Shown: positions 31,419 to 42,801, numbered from the stretch's first letter. The stretch: DNA of 64,000 nucleotides from Myotis daubentonii (GCF_963259705.1 NC_081847.1:94095464-94159463); one strand, 5' to 3'. The notes: generated by a model from the letters alone, not told the origin. Program-made: numbers and translations.

Positions 31419-32147
31419 TGAATCCCCAGGTAGGGATTTTCCCCTGAAGTTAGGGAGGGAATAAAACCCCTCAACTAAGTGCCAGGCGGGTAATTAATCC
31501 CTTTAACTACGAACAATCATGCTTAAACTACATAATCTTTTCTCCCTGGAATGGAGATAAGAAACGCCCTAACCTTTGTAATAGAGATTGATAGGATTGA
31601 ATCAACTGGTATAAATACAGTTGTAACAAGACAGAAACACTCAGAACTTCAGACACAGAACTCAGAACACAGAACTGAGAACACAGGGCTTGGAAGACAG
31701 GACCAAGAGAGACAGAGCCTAGGCACAGAACCTACACAGAACGTTCTCTAGAGACAGAAGAACTTCGCTGGCGAGAGCATGCCGGAGGATCCTGGAGAGG
31801 GACTGGCCTCGGAGCCTAGAGACAGAGCCTAGCGGGAGAACATGGCAAGGGATCCTGGACTGAACCTGACTACAGAGATTGGCAGGAGAACCTGACTGGA
31901 ACCTGGACACTGAACCTGACTGGAGAGCCTGGACAGAACCTGGCTGGAGAACCTAGCGAGGGAACATGGCTACAGAACCTCGCTGGAGATCCGAAGCAGA
32001 GCCTCTCTGGAGATCCAGACCAGAACTTGGCTGGAGATCCTGGCTAGGCTGCTGATCAACTGAACGCTGTCTCCGTGTCATTCCTTCTTCGCCGACTCCG
32101 TCCACACCTTTGGGGACCCCTGGACCTGCTGGGGCTGGACCCCGGCA
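31419..32147 (+). mobile_element. Possible solo LTR of an endogenous retrovirus-like element
   Basis: The block starts TGAATCCCC and ends GGACCCCGGCA, giving TG...CA termini over about 730 bp. A TATA-like GGTATAAATACAG lies at about 31609. From about 31640 to 32050 it is built of imperfect GAACCTGGCTGGAGA-type repeats. It ends in CCACACCTTTGGGGACCCC and GGACCTGCTGGGG. No target duplication and no internal gag/pol/env sequence is seen. The AATAAA at 31461 is upstream of the TATA and would not fit a standard R/U5 signal. LTR status is plausible but unproven. Confidence 0.45.
31640..32050. repeat. Imperfect tandem GAACCTGGCTGGAGA-type repeats
   Basis: Repeated variants such as GAACCTGACTGGA, GAGAACCTGGCTGGAGA and GAGATCCAGACCAGAAC, roughly 20-40 bp apart. 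Preceded by shorter CAGAACTCAGAACACAGAAC units at 31640-31690. Confidence 0.7.
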
Positions 32148-32603
32148 CTTTCCAGCAGCTTCCGTGTCTCCTCCTGACCCGTGGGTCTACAGGGCCTTCA
32201 GGCTCAAGGCCACGGACCCTTCCTTTTCCTCTGGGCAGCGAGCTGCGGCACACGCAGGCCACGCAGCATTCGCGTGACTGAGTCTCATGAAGTCGGTCTG
32301 CACGCGGCAAACACACCAACGATCGACGTGTTCAACAGCCTGATGTCACGAGGTTCTGGCACCGATGCTTCTTGTCCCCGAGAATGAATGCACGTCGCCG
32401 GCCAGTCCTTCCCCAGCTCCGCATGGCCCCCCTCGGCTCTGCCCCCCTGCGCTCCTGCACGGCACCTGCCATGGCCGAGGGGCCTGCAGCTGCCCCGGGG
32501 CCACGGCGCCCCTCAGCACAGCAGCTGCTGCCCATCGCAGGGACTGACTGCCGCAGTGAGTTCGCACACGAGTCCAGACGGAACTGTGTTTGTATTCACT
32601 TAT
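32148..32603. other. GC-rich spacer, no gene seen
   Basis: No recognisable exon or repeat. An AATAAA on the minus strand at 32628-32623 lies just outside. It could in principle terminate a minus-strand transcript. Confidence 0.35.
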
Positions 32604-33265
32604 TTATTTTCCTGCAAAAAGGTTTATTGTGCCATTTGGCCCGATGCATGGAGAGCCTGTAGGTGCCTGAAGGATGCCTAGTGGTTTGGGGAGAGGCTCA
32701 GGCAGAAGCCAGGCCCCAGGGGGTGCAGGGCCCTCAGGCCTCTGGGCTCCCCAGGCTCCTGGTGGCCGGGAGGGGGAGCCTCTGGGAGAGACATGGGCTC
32801 CTCCCGCCTGGGGGCGGCCTGCGGAGGGGGCAGGTGTGGCCCATCTTCCCCAGGAGCCTCGCCTCCTCACCCGGAAGTGGTTCTGCTGGGTCATGGGGAG
32901 GAGGGGGGGGCAGCACCAGGGCCTGCAGGTCCGCCTGGGCCTGGGTCCGGTCCTCTCCGGGGCCCTGGCCTCCACGGTCCTGAGTGTCACCCACTCCCCT
33001 GGGAGCCTGCTCGTCCCGGAGGGAAGGGGCCGCGCTGGGTTTGCACCTTTAAGACGCTCAGCGCCTCGGCTTCTTCTCCATCAGCTCGCGGAAGAGGGGC
33101 CCCTGCCCCCAGGCCCGTCCTCGGTGGAAACAGACGCCCAGAGCGAGGTGGGTGTGGGGCCGCAGGGCAGGTGGCGGGACGCAGCCTCCACCTTGGGAAT
33201 TGAGCTCATGGGCGTTGGCGACAAGGAGGGAAGGGGAAACCCGGGTCTGCTGGTCTCAGAGGAGG
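32604..33265. other. GC-rich stretch, unassigned; candidate minus-strand terminal exon
   Basis: A minus-strand frame is open for more than 60 codons and ends ...GPLFRELMEKKPRR with TGA at 33060-33058. An AATAAA follows about 430 bases downstream (32628-32623). I do not recognise the protein. The region is GC-rich and open in several frames, so this may be chance. No splice acceptor is clear. Confidence 0.2.
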
Positions 33266-33389
33266 TTCTGAAGGTGGAGGGGGTGCTGAAGGTGGAGGGG
33301 GTGCTGAAGGGGGAGGGGGTGCTGAAGGGGGAGGGGGTGCTGAAGGGGGAGGGGTTGCTGCAGGGGAGGGGGTGCTGAAGGTGGAGACG
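33266..33389. repeat. G-rich minisatellite, about 7 copies of an 18-bp unit
   Basis: Unit TGCTGAAGGGGGAGGGGG or TGCTGAAGGTGGAGGGGG. The first copy has TTCTGAAGG, one copy is shortened (TTGCTGCAGGGGAGGGGG) and the last ends GAGACGG. 18 is a multiple of 3, so it inflates open frames on both strands. Runs of G3-G5 suggest G-quadruplex potential. Confidence 0.92.
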
Positions 33390-34595
33390 GGATGAGGTGC
33401 TGGAGGGAGGGTCCCTGGTCTGCTCCGTCCAAGCACTGGGCAGGAGGCAGGCCGGCGCAGAGGGCACTGCCAATGTGCTTGGGCCTGCGTCCTGGTGGCG
33501 GTGGCCTCGCGCAGAAAAGGGCTTGTGGTGGGGGTTTCCGATGCACCTCGCTCTCCAAACTCGCAGTGCCGGGCCGAGGGCGGGTTTGTCAGGGGGAGAC
33601 CTGTCCACAGCTGGTCAGTTGGTCGGGATTTTTGGCGCTAATGGCAGGGGTGCACTGAGAGACGTGTTTAGCAGAGTCACAGCTACTGGGATTCTAGATC
33701 CTTCCAGGAAAACGGCGAGTGTCTAAGCCACAGGACAGCGATAGGAAGGCAGCTGTTCTACATCAGCCAAACATGCTCGACCCCGATTCCTTGATGAATT
33801 CTTTGGGGCAGGAGGGATACAAGCCATTGAGACCAAATGGTTCAACTGAAATAACATCTTAAGCAGTCCTTGCCTTCCGAACGTCACCTGCATCAGGGTG
33901 GGTGCCTCTGTGGATTATAACCCGACAGACACAGCCTACCCCGTGGCTGGGCCCCGGGCAGACTTGCCACTGGAGGTGCCGGGTTTGCTGTTCGTTCCGT
34001 TACCCACCTACAGTCAGAGGCAGCGGCTGTAGCTCTGGGTACCCAACCTCATCAGGATGCGGGCGCTACCCAAGGGGAGCAGCACCTCGCAGGCCCTCCC
34101 ACTGCTCTGCTCTGGAAACATGAGTGTGGAGTTGGATGCCACTGACTTCTTCTGAATTTGGTCTTTGTGTTAGATGGATAGGAAAGGTGTGACTAGACCT
34201 GGGAGGGGATGACTGTCAGCTTGAGAGAAGGACCGCATGGCTCAGGACAGCCACACGGGCATGGGTTGCTGACTTGGCCGCCACCTGGGAATATGGGCGG
34301 CATCCGCCTGCCTCCCACGTTCTCAGCAAAGCCCCGGACGGTGCGTTTCAGCAGAGCTCCTGCTCCCAGCTGGAATCTCTTCACGTTCCCGCCCCCGAAT
34401 CAGAATACTCAATCATGTGAGTCTCAGGTGTTTTCAACTTGGACAAATTTGGCCCAGGAATCGCCCTTACTGAGAGCTCACGGCCCACAGGCAGCTTCCT
34501 CCTTAACTGGTAACTCAGATCCATGAGAAGGTCTCTGAGAAGGTCAACTCCTGTGTCTTTTGTTTCTGTGGCGGATCTGCCTTTGGCCCATCTTG
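33390..34595. other. Spacer, no gene seen
   Basis: GC-rich, then mixed. No recognisable exon or repeat. Confidence 0.4.
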
Positions 34596-34599
34596 GTGG

Positions 34600-34960
34600 G
34601 CTCATTCATTCACTCATTCACATGTCAAGTATGTGTTGTGTGTTTCTAGGTGCCTGGCACAGAGCTGGGAAGTGAGGAGCCACTGATGGGAAAGGCATTC
34701 TTTCTGTTTTCTGAGCTGGCGTTAGAGACGCGGATAAGTAATTGTGAAGAGGGAGGAACCAGGCCCAGCAGAGATTTATATGGAAAGGGCGGGGGACAAG
34801 GGAGGGGAAACCATGTGGGGAGAAGGCAGGAAGGTGGCGCAGGACCAGGGTCTGGAAGATGAGCGGGCGTTTGCCAGGAAAGGAAGAAGTGGGAAGATAT
34901 TTGAAGCAGAGGCCACAGTGTATGTGAGAGAGACAACCTGTGCTCATTATTCGTCCGCGT
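34600..34960 (-). mobile_element. L2 LINE 3' fragment
   Basis: 'CATTCATTCACTCATTCACA', 'TAGGTGCCTGGCACAGAGCT', 'GGAGCCACTGATGGGAAAGG' and later GGGCGTTTGCCAGGAAAGG follow antisense L2 3' order. The far end is indistinct. Confidence 0.5.
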
Positions 34961-35722
34961 GCGTCCCTATTGTTCTAGATTCTTGCAGTTGGGTTGGATC
35001 CATGTGACTGACTCTTAGTGAATGAGGTTTCGAGCAGGAAGGAAGCACTGCTTGGCATCCAGGCACATCAGCACTGGTGCGCCCGGCCATTTCCCCTGCT
35101 GCCATGCACTTACTTGGTGGGAATGTATTGAAATGGCCGAGTCACTGGATGAAGGGCAGCCTCCTCTGCATCAGGCTTCCTGGGGGAGGGAAGTGGCTGG
35201 TGCAGTGTTAAGGGGCCTGTTGTGTTTGTTGGCGTTCATGACTCTGATTGGTGCGGCGTGTGGAAAGGCTTGGAGGAGATGGGAACTCTGGCATCTTTGG
35301 AGAATGGCCAACGTTTCAGTGGAACTGGGAGGGGGGGCGGGGGGGGGGGAATATGGAGGAAGGCTTCGCCAGCAGGCTGCCATCAGCCAGGGATTGTCAC
35401 ACGATGAAGAGATTGAATTCCATTCTTGAAGCAGCTGGAGGCCAGGGAAGTTGTCGTTTTTGGGGTGTTTTGTTGGTACTGATATTCCACAGTTTATTAA
35501 ACTGTTTCCTAATATTTGACACTTTTTATTTTTTGTACATGGGAAGTTTTTAGGCAGGTAGTCATGTAATCGAGATTGAATTTTGGAGGTCCGCTATGGT
35601 GGGAGATGAATTGGAGTGGGGAGAAGCTAAGGCCAGAGATCAGAAGTCACAATGATGGTCTGCGTAAGAGATGGCGCAGGTCCTGGCTATGGATGCATTC
35701 CGTGCACTTTTTGCACCAAATT
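34961..35722. other. Spacer with G-run, no gene seen
   Basis: A G-rich run lies at 35329-35350. No recognisable exon or repeat. Confidence 0.4.
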
Positions 35723-35730
35723 CCTTAGGT

Positions 35731-35943
35731 CAGTGGTTCTCAACCTTCTGGCCCTTTAAATACAGTTCCTCATGTGGTGACCCAACCATAAAAATTATTT
35801 TCGTTGCTACTTCATCACTGTAATGTTGCTACTGTGATGAATCGTCATGTAAATATCTGATATGCAGGATGGTCTTAGGCGGCCCCTGTGAAAGGGTCGT
35901 TCGTCCGCCAAAGGGGTCGCGACCCACAGGTTGAGAACCGGTG
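35731..35943 (-). mobile_element. SPIN-type hAT element, short deletion derivative
   Basis: Minus-strand start CACCGGTTCTCAACCTGTGG, end AAGGTTGAGAACCACTG. Same 212-213 bp subtype as the copies at 423 and 42810, with the join GACCATCCTGCATATCAG. Flanking octamers CCTTAGGT (35723-35730) and CCCTAGGT (35944-35951) match at 6 of 8 positions. Confidence 0.93.
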
Positions 35944-35987
35944 CCCTAGGTGAAGAAGGGGCATTACCCTGGTCATTTAGACTATCG

Positions 35988-36163
35988 ATCGGCAAACTAC
36001 TATTCACCAGCGTTTGTAAATTAGGTTCAGTTGGAAGGGACCACACCCATTCGTGTAAATACTGTCTACACACGGATTGAGTAGTTGTGTCAGGGACTAT
36101 ATGGCCTGAAAAGCCACAATATTTACTATCTGGCCCTTTAAGAAAAAGTTCACTGATCCCTGG
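35988..36163 (+). mobile_element. Old hAT element relic
   Basis: 'ATCGGCAAACTACTATTCAC', 'GTTTGTAAATTAGGTTCAGT', 'CCACACCCATTCGTGTAAAT', 'GAGTAGTTGTGTCAGGGACT' and 'TATTTACTATCTGGCCCTTT' follow a widespread placental hAT element with GGTCGGCAAACT termini. The right end is CACTGATCCCTGG. It is clearly older than the bat MITEs, to which it is only distantly similar at the terminus. Confidence 0.7.
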
Positions 36164-37410
36164 GTTAGGCTGTTTGGATAGGCATCATTTGAACCACTGT
36201 ACTTGTTCAGCGACACCTGTACCCGGGCTACTGTGTAATGGACTAGTTTGTACCAACTAAGTTAAAATATGTCATCACACACCTGTTTAGCTCCCCTGTG
36301 TAGCAACAAGGCAGTATCGGGAAGTGATCTCTCTCTTGGCCCCCTCACTGTGGGTTTCCTGGGAGCAGGCGATACATGCGAATGCCGAGGTAGTGAGGGT
36401 ATTAAATCCGTTCTTTCCCTAGTGAAAGGGGTTAATGGCGTACAGGTGGCTACATATGTATGGCTTTTCTTTTTTCAGTACTCTGTGCTCAACGGGGTGA
36501 TTTGAGCTGTAACCCTTAAGTGATGGCCTAGTGAATTACCTACTCTGCTGTCTCCCCAAATCCAGACCTGATGGAGTGGTGTGGTCTCTGGTCAGGTATA
36601 TAGACATGCACGCGTAAAGGTGATGTACATCACACATACTGATGCCCCCGGCTTTTAAAATGTAGCTGTACCTTGGAGCGTTCTCCTTCTCACTAAATAT
36701 TGAGTGGCCTCACTCTTTGTACTGGTAATAAAATTGGCATTTTTTTAAAAAAATCTTTATTTGACTCTGAAATTGATTCAGAACTCAAAATGAAGATGGT
36801 GTCCAGTGTAGTAGCTTCCTCCTACCCTTATTTATGCCATAAAGTCTGAAACCCCAAGCCTGGATGCTGGACATGCACTGGGGGGCCTCGGCATGTGAGG
36901 GGAGATGCAGGCTGCTGGTGGTGCGGTTTGGAAGAAGGCTCTGGAAAGGGTGGGTCTCTCAGGCTTTTCTTCACAAGCTGTGACATCTTTATTGCTGGTC
37001 GTCACAGGTGTGCGGCTGTTTTTTTCCAGGCGCAGGCTATGGAAGCGGGGTTGCTGTGTTTGACCTTAGCAGGTGCACTGGGTATAAAATAAAAGTATCT
37101 TTTGGTTGCACAGGTTTTTTGGCATTGATAAGTGGAAACATCTTCGTTCTCTTTACATATTTCTCTGCAGGCCAGGACTTAGGAACACTGTGTGTATGGC
37201 TCCAGCCTTTAAATTATGAAGGGATTGGCTGGTATTTAGTGGTTGGCTGCCTCAAGTCCTGTTTTTTAACTTGTTTTGACCTACAACTAGTTTTAGGGTC
37301 AAAGAGGGGACAGTAGCAAGACCACTTTCTTGGTATGATGTGGCTTGTTCATGGGCTATTGAAGCGAATGACCTTCCTGACCTAACATGGTCTCAAAGTT
37401 ACTTTCCCTC
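36164..37410. other. Spacer, no gene seen
   Basis: Mixed composition. No exon, RNA or nameable repeat. Confidence 0.4.
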
Positions 37411-37602
37411 GCCCTGGCTGGTGTGGCTCAGTTGGTTGAGCATCGTTGCACATACTGAAGGTTGCTGGTTCGATTCCAGGTCAGGGCAAATACCTGGTTT
37501 TGGGGTTCAGTCCCCAGGTGGGGCATGTGTGGGAGGCAACTGATCAATATTTCTCTCTCTCCCTCTCCCTTCCTCTCTCTCTCTAAAGTCAATCAAATAT
37601 GG
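37411..37602 (+). mobile_element. Ves-type SINE, GTTGGTTGAGC subtype
   Basis: Head GCCCTGGCTGGTGTGGCTCA, then GTTGGTTGAGCATCG, a perfect B box GGTTCGATTCC, then CAGGTCAGGGCA. GGTGGGGCATGTGTGGGAGG, a CTCTCTC region and AATCAAATATGG follow. The head differs from the GTGGATAGAGCGTCGGCC copies, so it is a distinct subfamily. Confidence 0.95.
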
Positions 37603-40045
37603 ACTTTTCCTGGTTAATTATGTAACCTCCTATCATGGTTGTAGATTTCATGGACCCAGCCTGGAGTCCAGACTCAGGCAGAATTTTGTTAGTGAATCTA
37701 TAAGGAGGGGTGGGTCCTTACAGTACAGGCTGCCAGCCTCTTTGGTCGGTGGGAATAAAACACAACAAAGTTATTGCAATCTCATCTTTTTAATAAAAGG
37801 AAATGAAAAAGTCTTAGGTGGGTCTCTGGGAATCAGCGTGCCTGAGATTCTCCAGGAGGAGCCGGGGAGGTTTAAAAGCAGAATTTCATCTGGAAGTAGG
37901 AACAGGAGCAGTGGGAGATTAAGAGCAAAACAAAGTCATTTTGATTAGACTCTCGGAAGGGAAGAATTTCCTTAAAAAAAGATGCAGATCGCGTAGCTTC
38001 AGCTAGACAGATGAGCAAAGGGAAATGAGAGCTACCAGAGCATAAAGGAAGATTGGGGTCTTGGAAACCAGGCAAGACAGATCTCAGAGGAGGAAAGAGG
38101 TTGAGACCCCGGAGGCCAGGTGTTCTAGGAGACTTCTGGTCAAGTTCTCCTCTGTGTGCCCGATGCCCCCTGACCTCCATCACATACTCGATGATCCGGT
38201 CAGCCCTCCTCTGTGGAGAAAGGTGGGAGCAATACATTGGGACAATTAGCTGTTGTCCTCACGTTAAGTCCCATCAAATTGTGTGTGTGTGTTACTTGGA
38301 AGATAACCTTAGATCATTACAGCGTGTGGACAGTATACCAGTATACTGCTTGCCAAGGATTAAGAAAGTGTGGCAGCTTGATCTTTGAGGTCTGTCGGGT
38401 GCTATCGATCATGGCTAGCCCAGGAAACTTTATAGAGAGGACCAGAGCCCATCTGCCTGCCGCCCCGCTTTGTAGCAGTGGTCTGGTTGTCGACAGCCCT
38501 CCCTGCCCGCCCTCCTCAGAACGCCAGGAGCGCAAGCTGTGTGTGTGCTGGGAAGCATTCACTTCACAAAACAAAGGTTACCGCCCACGAGGGGGATGTG
38601 AGTGCTGAGAGGTCTGTGCGGAGTCCAGGACAAAGTGGTGGTCACAAATCACGTATCGACTGGTCTCCAGGCCGCTCAGTGCTGCGGGCCAGCGGAGGCT
38701 GCGTGCGTCTCTCCGTCTCTCAGCGCTCTGCAAAGGCTGCCTCCTTCACTGCTTTACAGGAAATGTAACCCGGGCTGTTCCAAAGATGCTGGCGAGCCCC
38801 GGAAATACTGCTGGGAGTGAGAGGAGGCAGCATGGCCAGGTGTACTGCTGGTCGAGGGTGGACTAAGAGAGGGACTAGATCAGGGGAGTGCCCAGGATGC
38901 ACTGGGGTTCCAGAGGAGGACGGACCAGATCTCGGGGGGTCCCAGGGGGGTCAAGAGGCCCCTATTGCGAGGGCTCCTCATGCTGTGGATAATGAGTCAC
39001 AAGAAGAGCTTGCAGATTGCTATGGTGACGTTGGACCTTCGGGTGGGTTTGAGATGGGGGGACTAGGGAGAGGAATGTTGAAAATTGTAATCGGGTTAAG
39101 ATGAGTTGGGGGGAGCAAAGAAATTGTAGGTGGGGATCTGTTGTTACCCGCTCCCCACCCCAGGAAGTTTCCTGGGAAATTGAAGGAAGGAGAAGAGAGG
39201 AGAGAAGGAGGGGAGGCACATTAATTGGGAAAAAGGGGGGAAGCGACGTCGTCCTGGGATAGTTCTTGTCGGAGGGAAGGCATCTCCTGATGCCGGGGTA
39301 TCCAGTTTCGGGAATGACAGGCGGACAGGTTAGTGTGAGCAGTGGGTGCTTTTTTTCAGACAAACAAGTAATCTTTGACTTTAATTCTTTCATTATGGGG
39401 GGGGAGGGGCTCAAGAGAATATCCCAGAACAGGTAAGGCAGGCAGCTATCTGGGCTTGCAGGAGAAGGGGAGGCGGAAGGCAGGCAGGCTCTGGAACCCA
39501 GTCCTACACGCGGAGGGAGAATAACGGACTCAGCTTAAGAATGAGGAAAAAACCAGCCACTGCAGTGCAGCAAGTTACCACCAAGCTGTGGCTTAAAGAA
39601 GTAAACTCACCATCTTACAGCTCAGTAAAAAGAAAAAAGAATTGGGTAAAATCAGGAGGCCTCGGCTCCACGGCCTGCTGCACAGAGTAGGACGCAGAGG
39701 GAACGGACCTGGGTGGGGGGGGCACTGGGGGGCGGCTGCCCTTGAGTACACGGAGGAGGAGAAAGGGGCCTTTCTGTGTCGCTGAAACAGGAGATGCTAC
39801 TCTCCCCGTGAGGGTTTCGGGGGGGGTGGGGTGTCAGTTAGCTGGGAGCTCAGAGGAGCAGAAAGCCCATTGGCCTCGGGGGAAGCAGTTCATGGATCCG
39901 GCTTCACCGTCTGCAAAACTCACATTCGGATCCATTCGGCGGCCTGTCTGCTCCTCCGTTTGTGCAGGATTCAGTGTGGAAAGGAAGCTGTTAGCTAAAC
40001 CACACTTACTCTCTACACGCATCCTTTCGCCCACACCGCCCGAAG
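37603..40045. other. Spacer, purine-rich in part, no gene seen
   Basis: Purine-rich stretches at 38860-39250 and a short GT run at 38281-38293. Several frames overlap without domains. An endogenous-element origin for 37620-38400 is possible but not supported. Confidence 0.4.
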
Positions 40046-40049
40046 CCCT

Positions 40050-40395
40050 GCACAATGGACTGAAGGACGGTGCTCCCCCCCTCCCCAATTATATACTGAG
40101 ATGCTAACCCCCCAGTGGATGGTATTAGGGGGGTGGCCTTTGGGAGGTGAGTAGGGCATGAGGGTGGCACCGTCGTGGTTGGAATTAGCGACCTTATGGA
40201 AGAAACACCAGAGCGTGAGGGACATGAGGGACAGTGAGAAGCTGGCAGGCTGCCACCCAGAGAGGGTTCTCCCCAGGACCCGAGCACGCGGCACCCTGGT
40301 CTTGGGTTCCCAGATGCCAGACCTGCCGGAAGGAAATGTCTCTTGTTCATAAGCTGCCCACGCCGGTGGTCTTGGTTATGGCAGCCTGACCTGCC
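40050..40395 (+). mobile_element. MaLR-type LTR (MST/MLT-like)
   Basis: 'TGCTAACCCCCCAGTGGATG', 'GGTATTAGGGGGGTGGCCTT', 'TGGGAGGTGAGTAGGGCATG', 'AGGGTGGCACC' and 'GACCTTATGGAAGAAACACC' track the MST-type LTR (CTAACCCCCAATGTGATGGT, GGAGGTGGGGCCTTTGGGAG, CCTTATAAAAGAGACCCCAG). The 3' part is degraded. Confidence 0.7.
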
Positions 40396-41266
40396 TGAGC
40401 ACCTGTGAGGTCATCACCCCATTTCACAGATGCGCACTGAGAGGCGCAGAGAGCTTCCGTTCTGTCCGTGGTTCAGGTGTCAGGTCGGACCTGGACTGCG
40501 GATTGCATAGCTTTAGAGCTGCCCTCTTACGCCGACATTGACTCCCGCTGCAGAGCGTCACTAAGCTCAGGGGTCTCTCCTGAGGGGAGACCTTCTGTGT
40601 GGACGTCCACGTTCCTGTTGGTTTCTTTCCTTTGCGTGGTTCTGGGAGGGGCCGTAGGCAGTGCTGGTCACAGACGCTCCCGCTGCCCAGCCCTCCGTCC
40701 CAACTCGCGCGTCTGGAACGCGTCCGTCCTCGGGAGCTACTCGGCCGAGTTCTTTGCTAATTTGCAGGCTCGTTAGTGCGGACAGCAAGAGACTCGCAAA
40801 CCAAAAGCAAACTCCCCTCACCACCTGCTTCTGTTCGGGTGTTTGTCAGGTGACCTGAGGCTCAGGAAGTCCAGAGTGGAGCGGGTGAGAGGATGCCGCC
40901 AGGACGTCCTCCTTCCTGTCCCGGGAGAGAAGCTGGGACAGGGCGCGGGAGGGAACCTGCTGCCCCGCGGCTACGTGTGCTGAGCCCACGGCCAGTGTCA
41001 TTCCGGCCGAGGCAGGGCGAGGGCAGCCTTCGCGTCTGGTGAAAGTGGGTGGGAACCTCCGTGATCCTTGAGACATTCCTAAAGCGTAGGTTAACGTGTA
41101 AACGGTTACAATGAACGAGTGTATTTTTGGAAATAAGTAGGATGGAAAGACTAGGAAAATACGAAGTCCTTGATGTCTACCACCCACAGGGCTTGCCAAG
41201 CGCCAGCAGGCCGGGCCCCTCTCAGACGCTGTAGGAGAAGCCTCCCTTTCTCCAGGAGATTTTATT
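40396..41266. other. Spacer, no gene seen
   Basis: GC-rich. 'CACCCCATTTCACAGATGCG' near 40415 hints at an antisense MIR fragment. Nothing else recognisable. Confidence 0.35.
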
Positions 41267-41305
41267 ATTTTATTTATTTATCTATCTATCTATCTATTTA
41301 TTTAA
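41267..41305. repeat. (TTTA)n / (TCTA)n microsatellite
   Basis: ATTTATTT units, five ATCT units, then ATTTATTTAAAT, directly next to a Ves tail. Confidence 0.85.
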
Positions 41306-41509
41306 ATATATTTTTATTGATTTCAGAGAGGAAGGGGAGGGAGAGAGATAGAATCATCAGTGATGAGAGAGAATCATGGACTGTCTGCCTCCTGCACGCC
41401 CCACACTGGGGATGGAGCCCACAACCCAGGCCTGTGCCCTGACGGGAATGGATCCAGGACCTCCTGGCTCATAGGTCGCCCTCAGCCACTGACCCATGAG
41501 GCGGCGCTG
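41306..41509 (-). mobile_element. Ves SINE
   Basis: On the minus strand it runs CAGCGCCGCCTCATGGGTCA, GTGGCTGAGGGCGACC, TGTGGGCTCCATCCCC, GGAGGCAGACAGTCC and ends in AAATCAATAAAAATATATTT. The head is diverged. The tail adjoins the TTTA/TCTA microsatellite. Confidence 0.9.
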
Positions 41510-42000
41510 AGCGCAGTCCTGCAGCCATGGCGTCACTCCTTCAGCGCAGTTTTGCTCCCGGTGGCTTCGCCCTATGGTCAGGCCGCCTGACCTCCAAGCA
41601 GAGGAGAGGGGTGTGGGAATGGAAGGCTCCCTCCCTCTCCAGGGGGGCCTGTTCACTCTCCAAGGGGCCTCCCGTTCAGAGTGGGTGGCCTCTCCGACGC
41701 CATCGGTGCCCAGGAGACAGCGCGGAGCCTGCAGTGGGCTCTCTGCCCGTCGCTGTGCCCAGGGTGAGGCTGGCACGCGCAGGCGAGTGTGTGGGAGCTT
41801 TCCTCTTGGAGACGCCAGTTCCAGGCCTGGGCCCCGCAGCCCTGACACGGCCTCCTCCCGCCGCCTGGGCCCCACGTCGTGTCCTGGCACAGCCAGCGCC
41901 GTGGCGCCTTCTCCGCGGCTGAGCAGAGTGGCCAGCGGGTCTTGGGGGGAGGGAGTCCTTCCTAGTGTAGCCTGGAGGGCTCCAGGCTCCATCGCAATCG
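41510..42000. other. GC-rich spacer, no gene seen
   Basis: Long overlapping frames on both strands, with no domain. Confidence 0.35.
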
Positions 42001-42007
42001 ACTATGG

Positions 42008-42219
42008 CAGTGGTCCGCAAACTCATCAGTCAACAGAGCCAAATACCAACAGTACAACGATTGAAATTGCTTTTGAGAGCCAAATTTTTTAAACTTAAAC
42101 TATATAGGTAGGTACATGGTTATTACCTTAATTAGGGTACTCCTAAGGCTTAGGGAGAGCCACACTCAAGGGGCCAAAGAGCCGCATGTGGCTTGCGAGC
42201 CGCAGTTTGCCGACCACGG
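42008..42219 (+). mobile_element. hAT MITE, CATCAGTC subtype
   Basis: CAGTGGTCCGCAAACTCATC at the left, AGCCGCAGTTTGCCGACCAC at the right. Same architecture and internal TATATAGGTAGGTACATGG as the copy at 15418. The flanking CTATGG / GTATGG hints at a decayed target duplication. Confidence 0.86.
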
Positions 42220-42229
42220 GTATGGTGAC

Positions 42230-42801
42230 CAGGGAGCCCGCTGTGCTGGGGCGCGTGGTACTTATTAGCCACGTCTATTAGTATTAGTGCTCTGCTCCTA
42301 GTGACTCATATTTACAAAAGGCTCCCGTGTCGGGGGGCCTGGCCCAGCACACACGTCTGCGCTGCCCCCGTGACTGTCAGGAGCCCGGGCGCCACCGTGC
42401 GTGTTCAGAGATGAAGTGTCCGTCCTGGGACATCACGCAGCAAAGTCCTGAGAGCAGGTGCTCAGGGTGCAAGCCCGGGCTGAGGTTTGGAACGTTTTTG
42501 GAAATTCTGGGGCAAAAACCCCAAAACCCAACAGACAAGCTGAGAGAGAGAGGGAGAGAGAGCAGAAACCAGAAGGTGAAATGCGAAGGAGACGCTGACC
42601 TGGAACCACGCAGGGGACCTGGAAGCCTGCGCTCCCTTATGCGGTGGTGGGAGGCGTTGGGGTGTCAGGGTGCGACCCCTCGGGTGCTAGCTGGGGCAGG
42701 GGGCTCGATAGCCCCAGAAGCACACTCAGAACATTTCGCTTTGTAATTAATAGAGAAATATCCCCTGTGTAATCACGGAAGGCAACACTTCCGTGGCAAG
42801 A
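42230..42801. other. Spacer, no gene seen
   Basis: Mixed composition with a short GA-rich tract near 42540-42565. Nothing recognisable. Confidence 0.35.

Noticed and set aside
32674..33378. 234-codon plus-strand frame
   Set aside because: GC-rich sequence ending in the 18-bp minisatellite (VLKGEG repeats). No domain, and opposite frames are equally open.
37411..37602. Functional tRNA gene
   Set aside because: A- and B-box-like motifs are present, but the body continues into the Ves SINE CT-rich tail and cannot fold as a tRNA with a proper anticodon arm.
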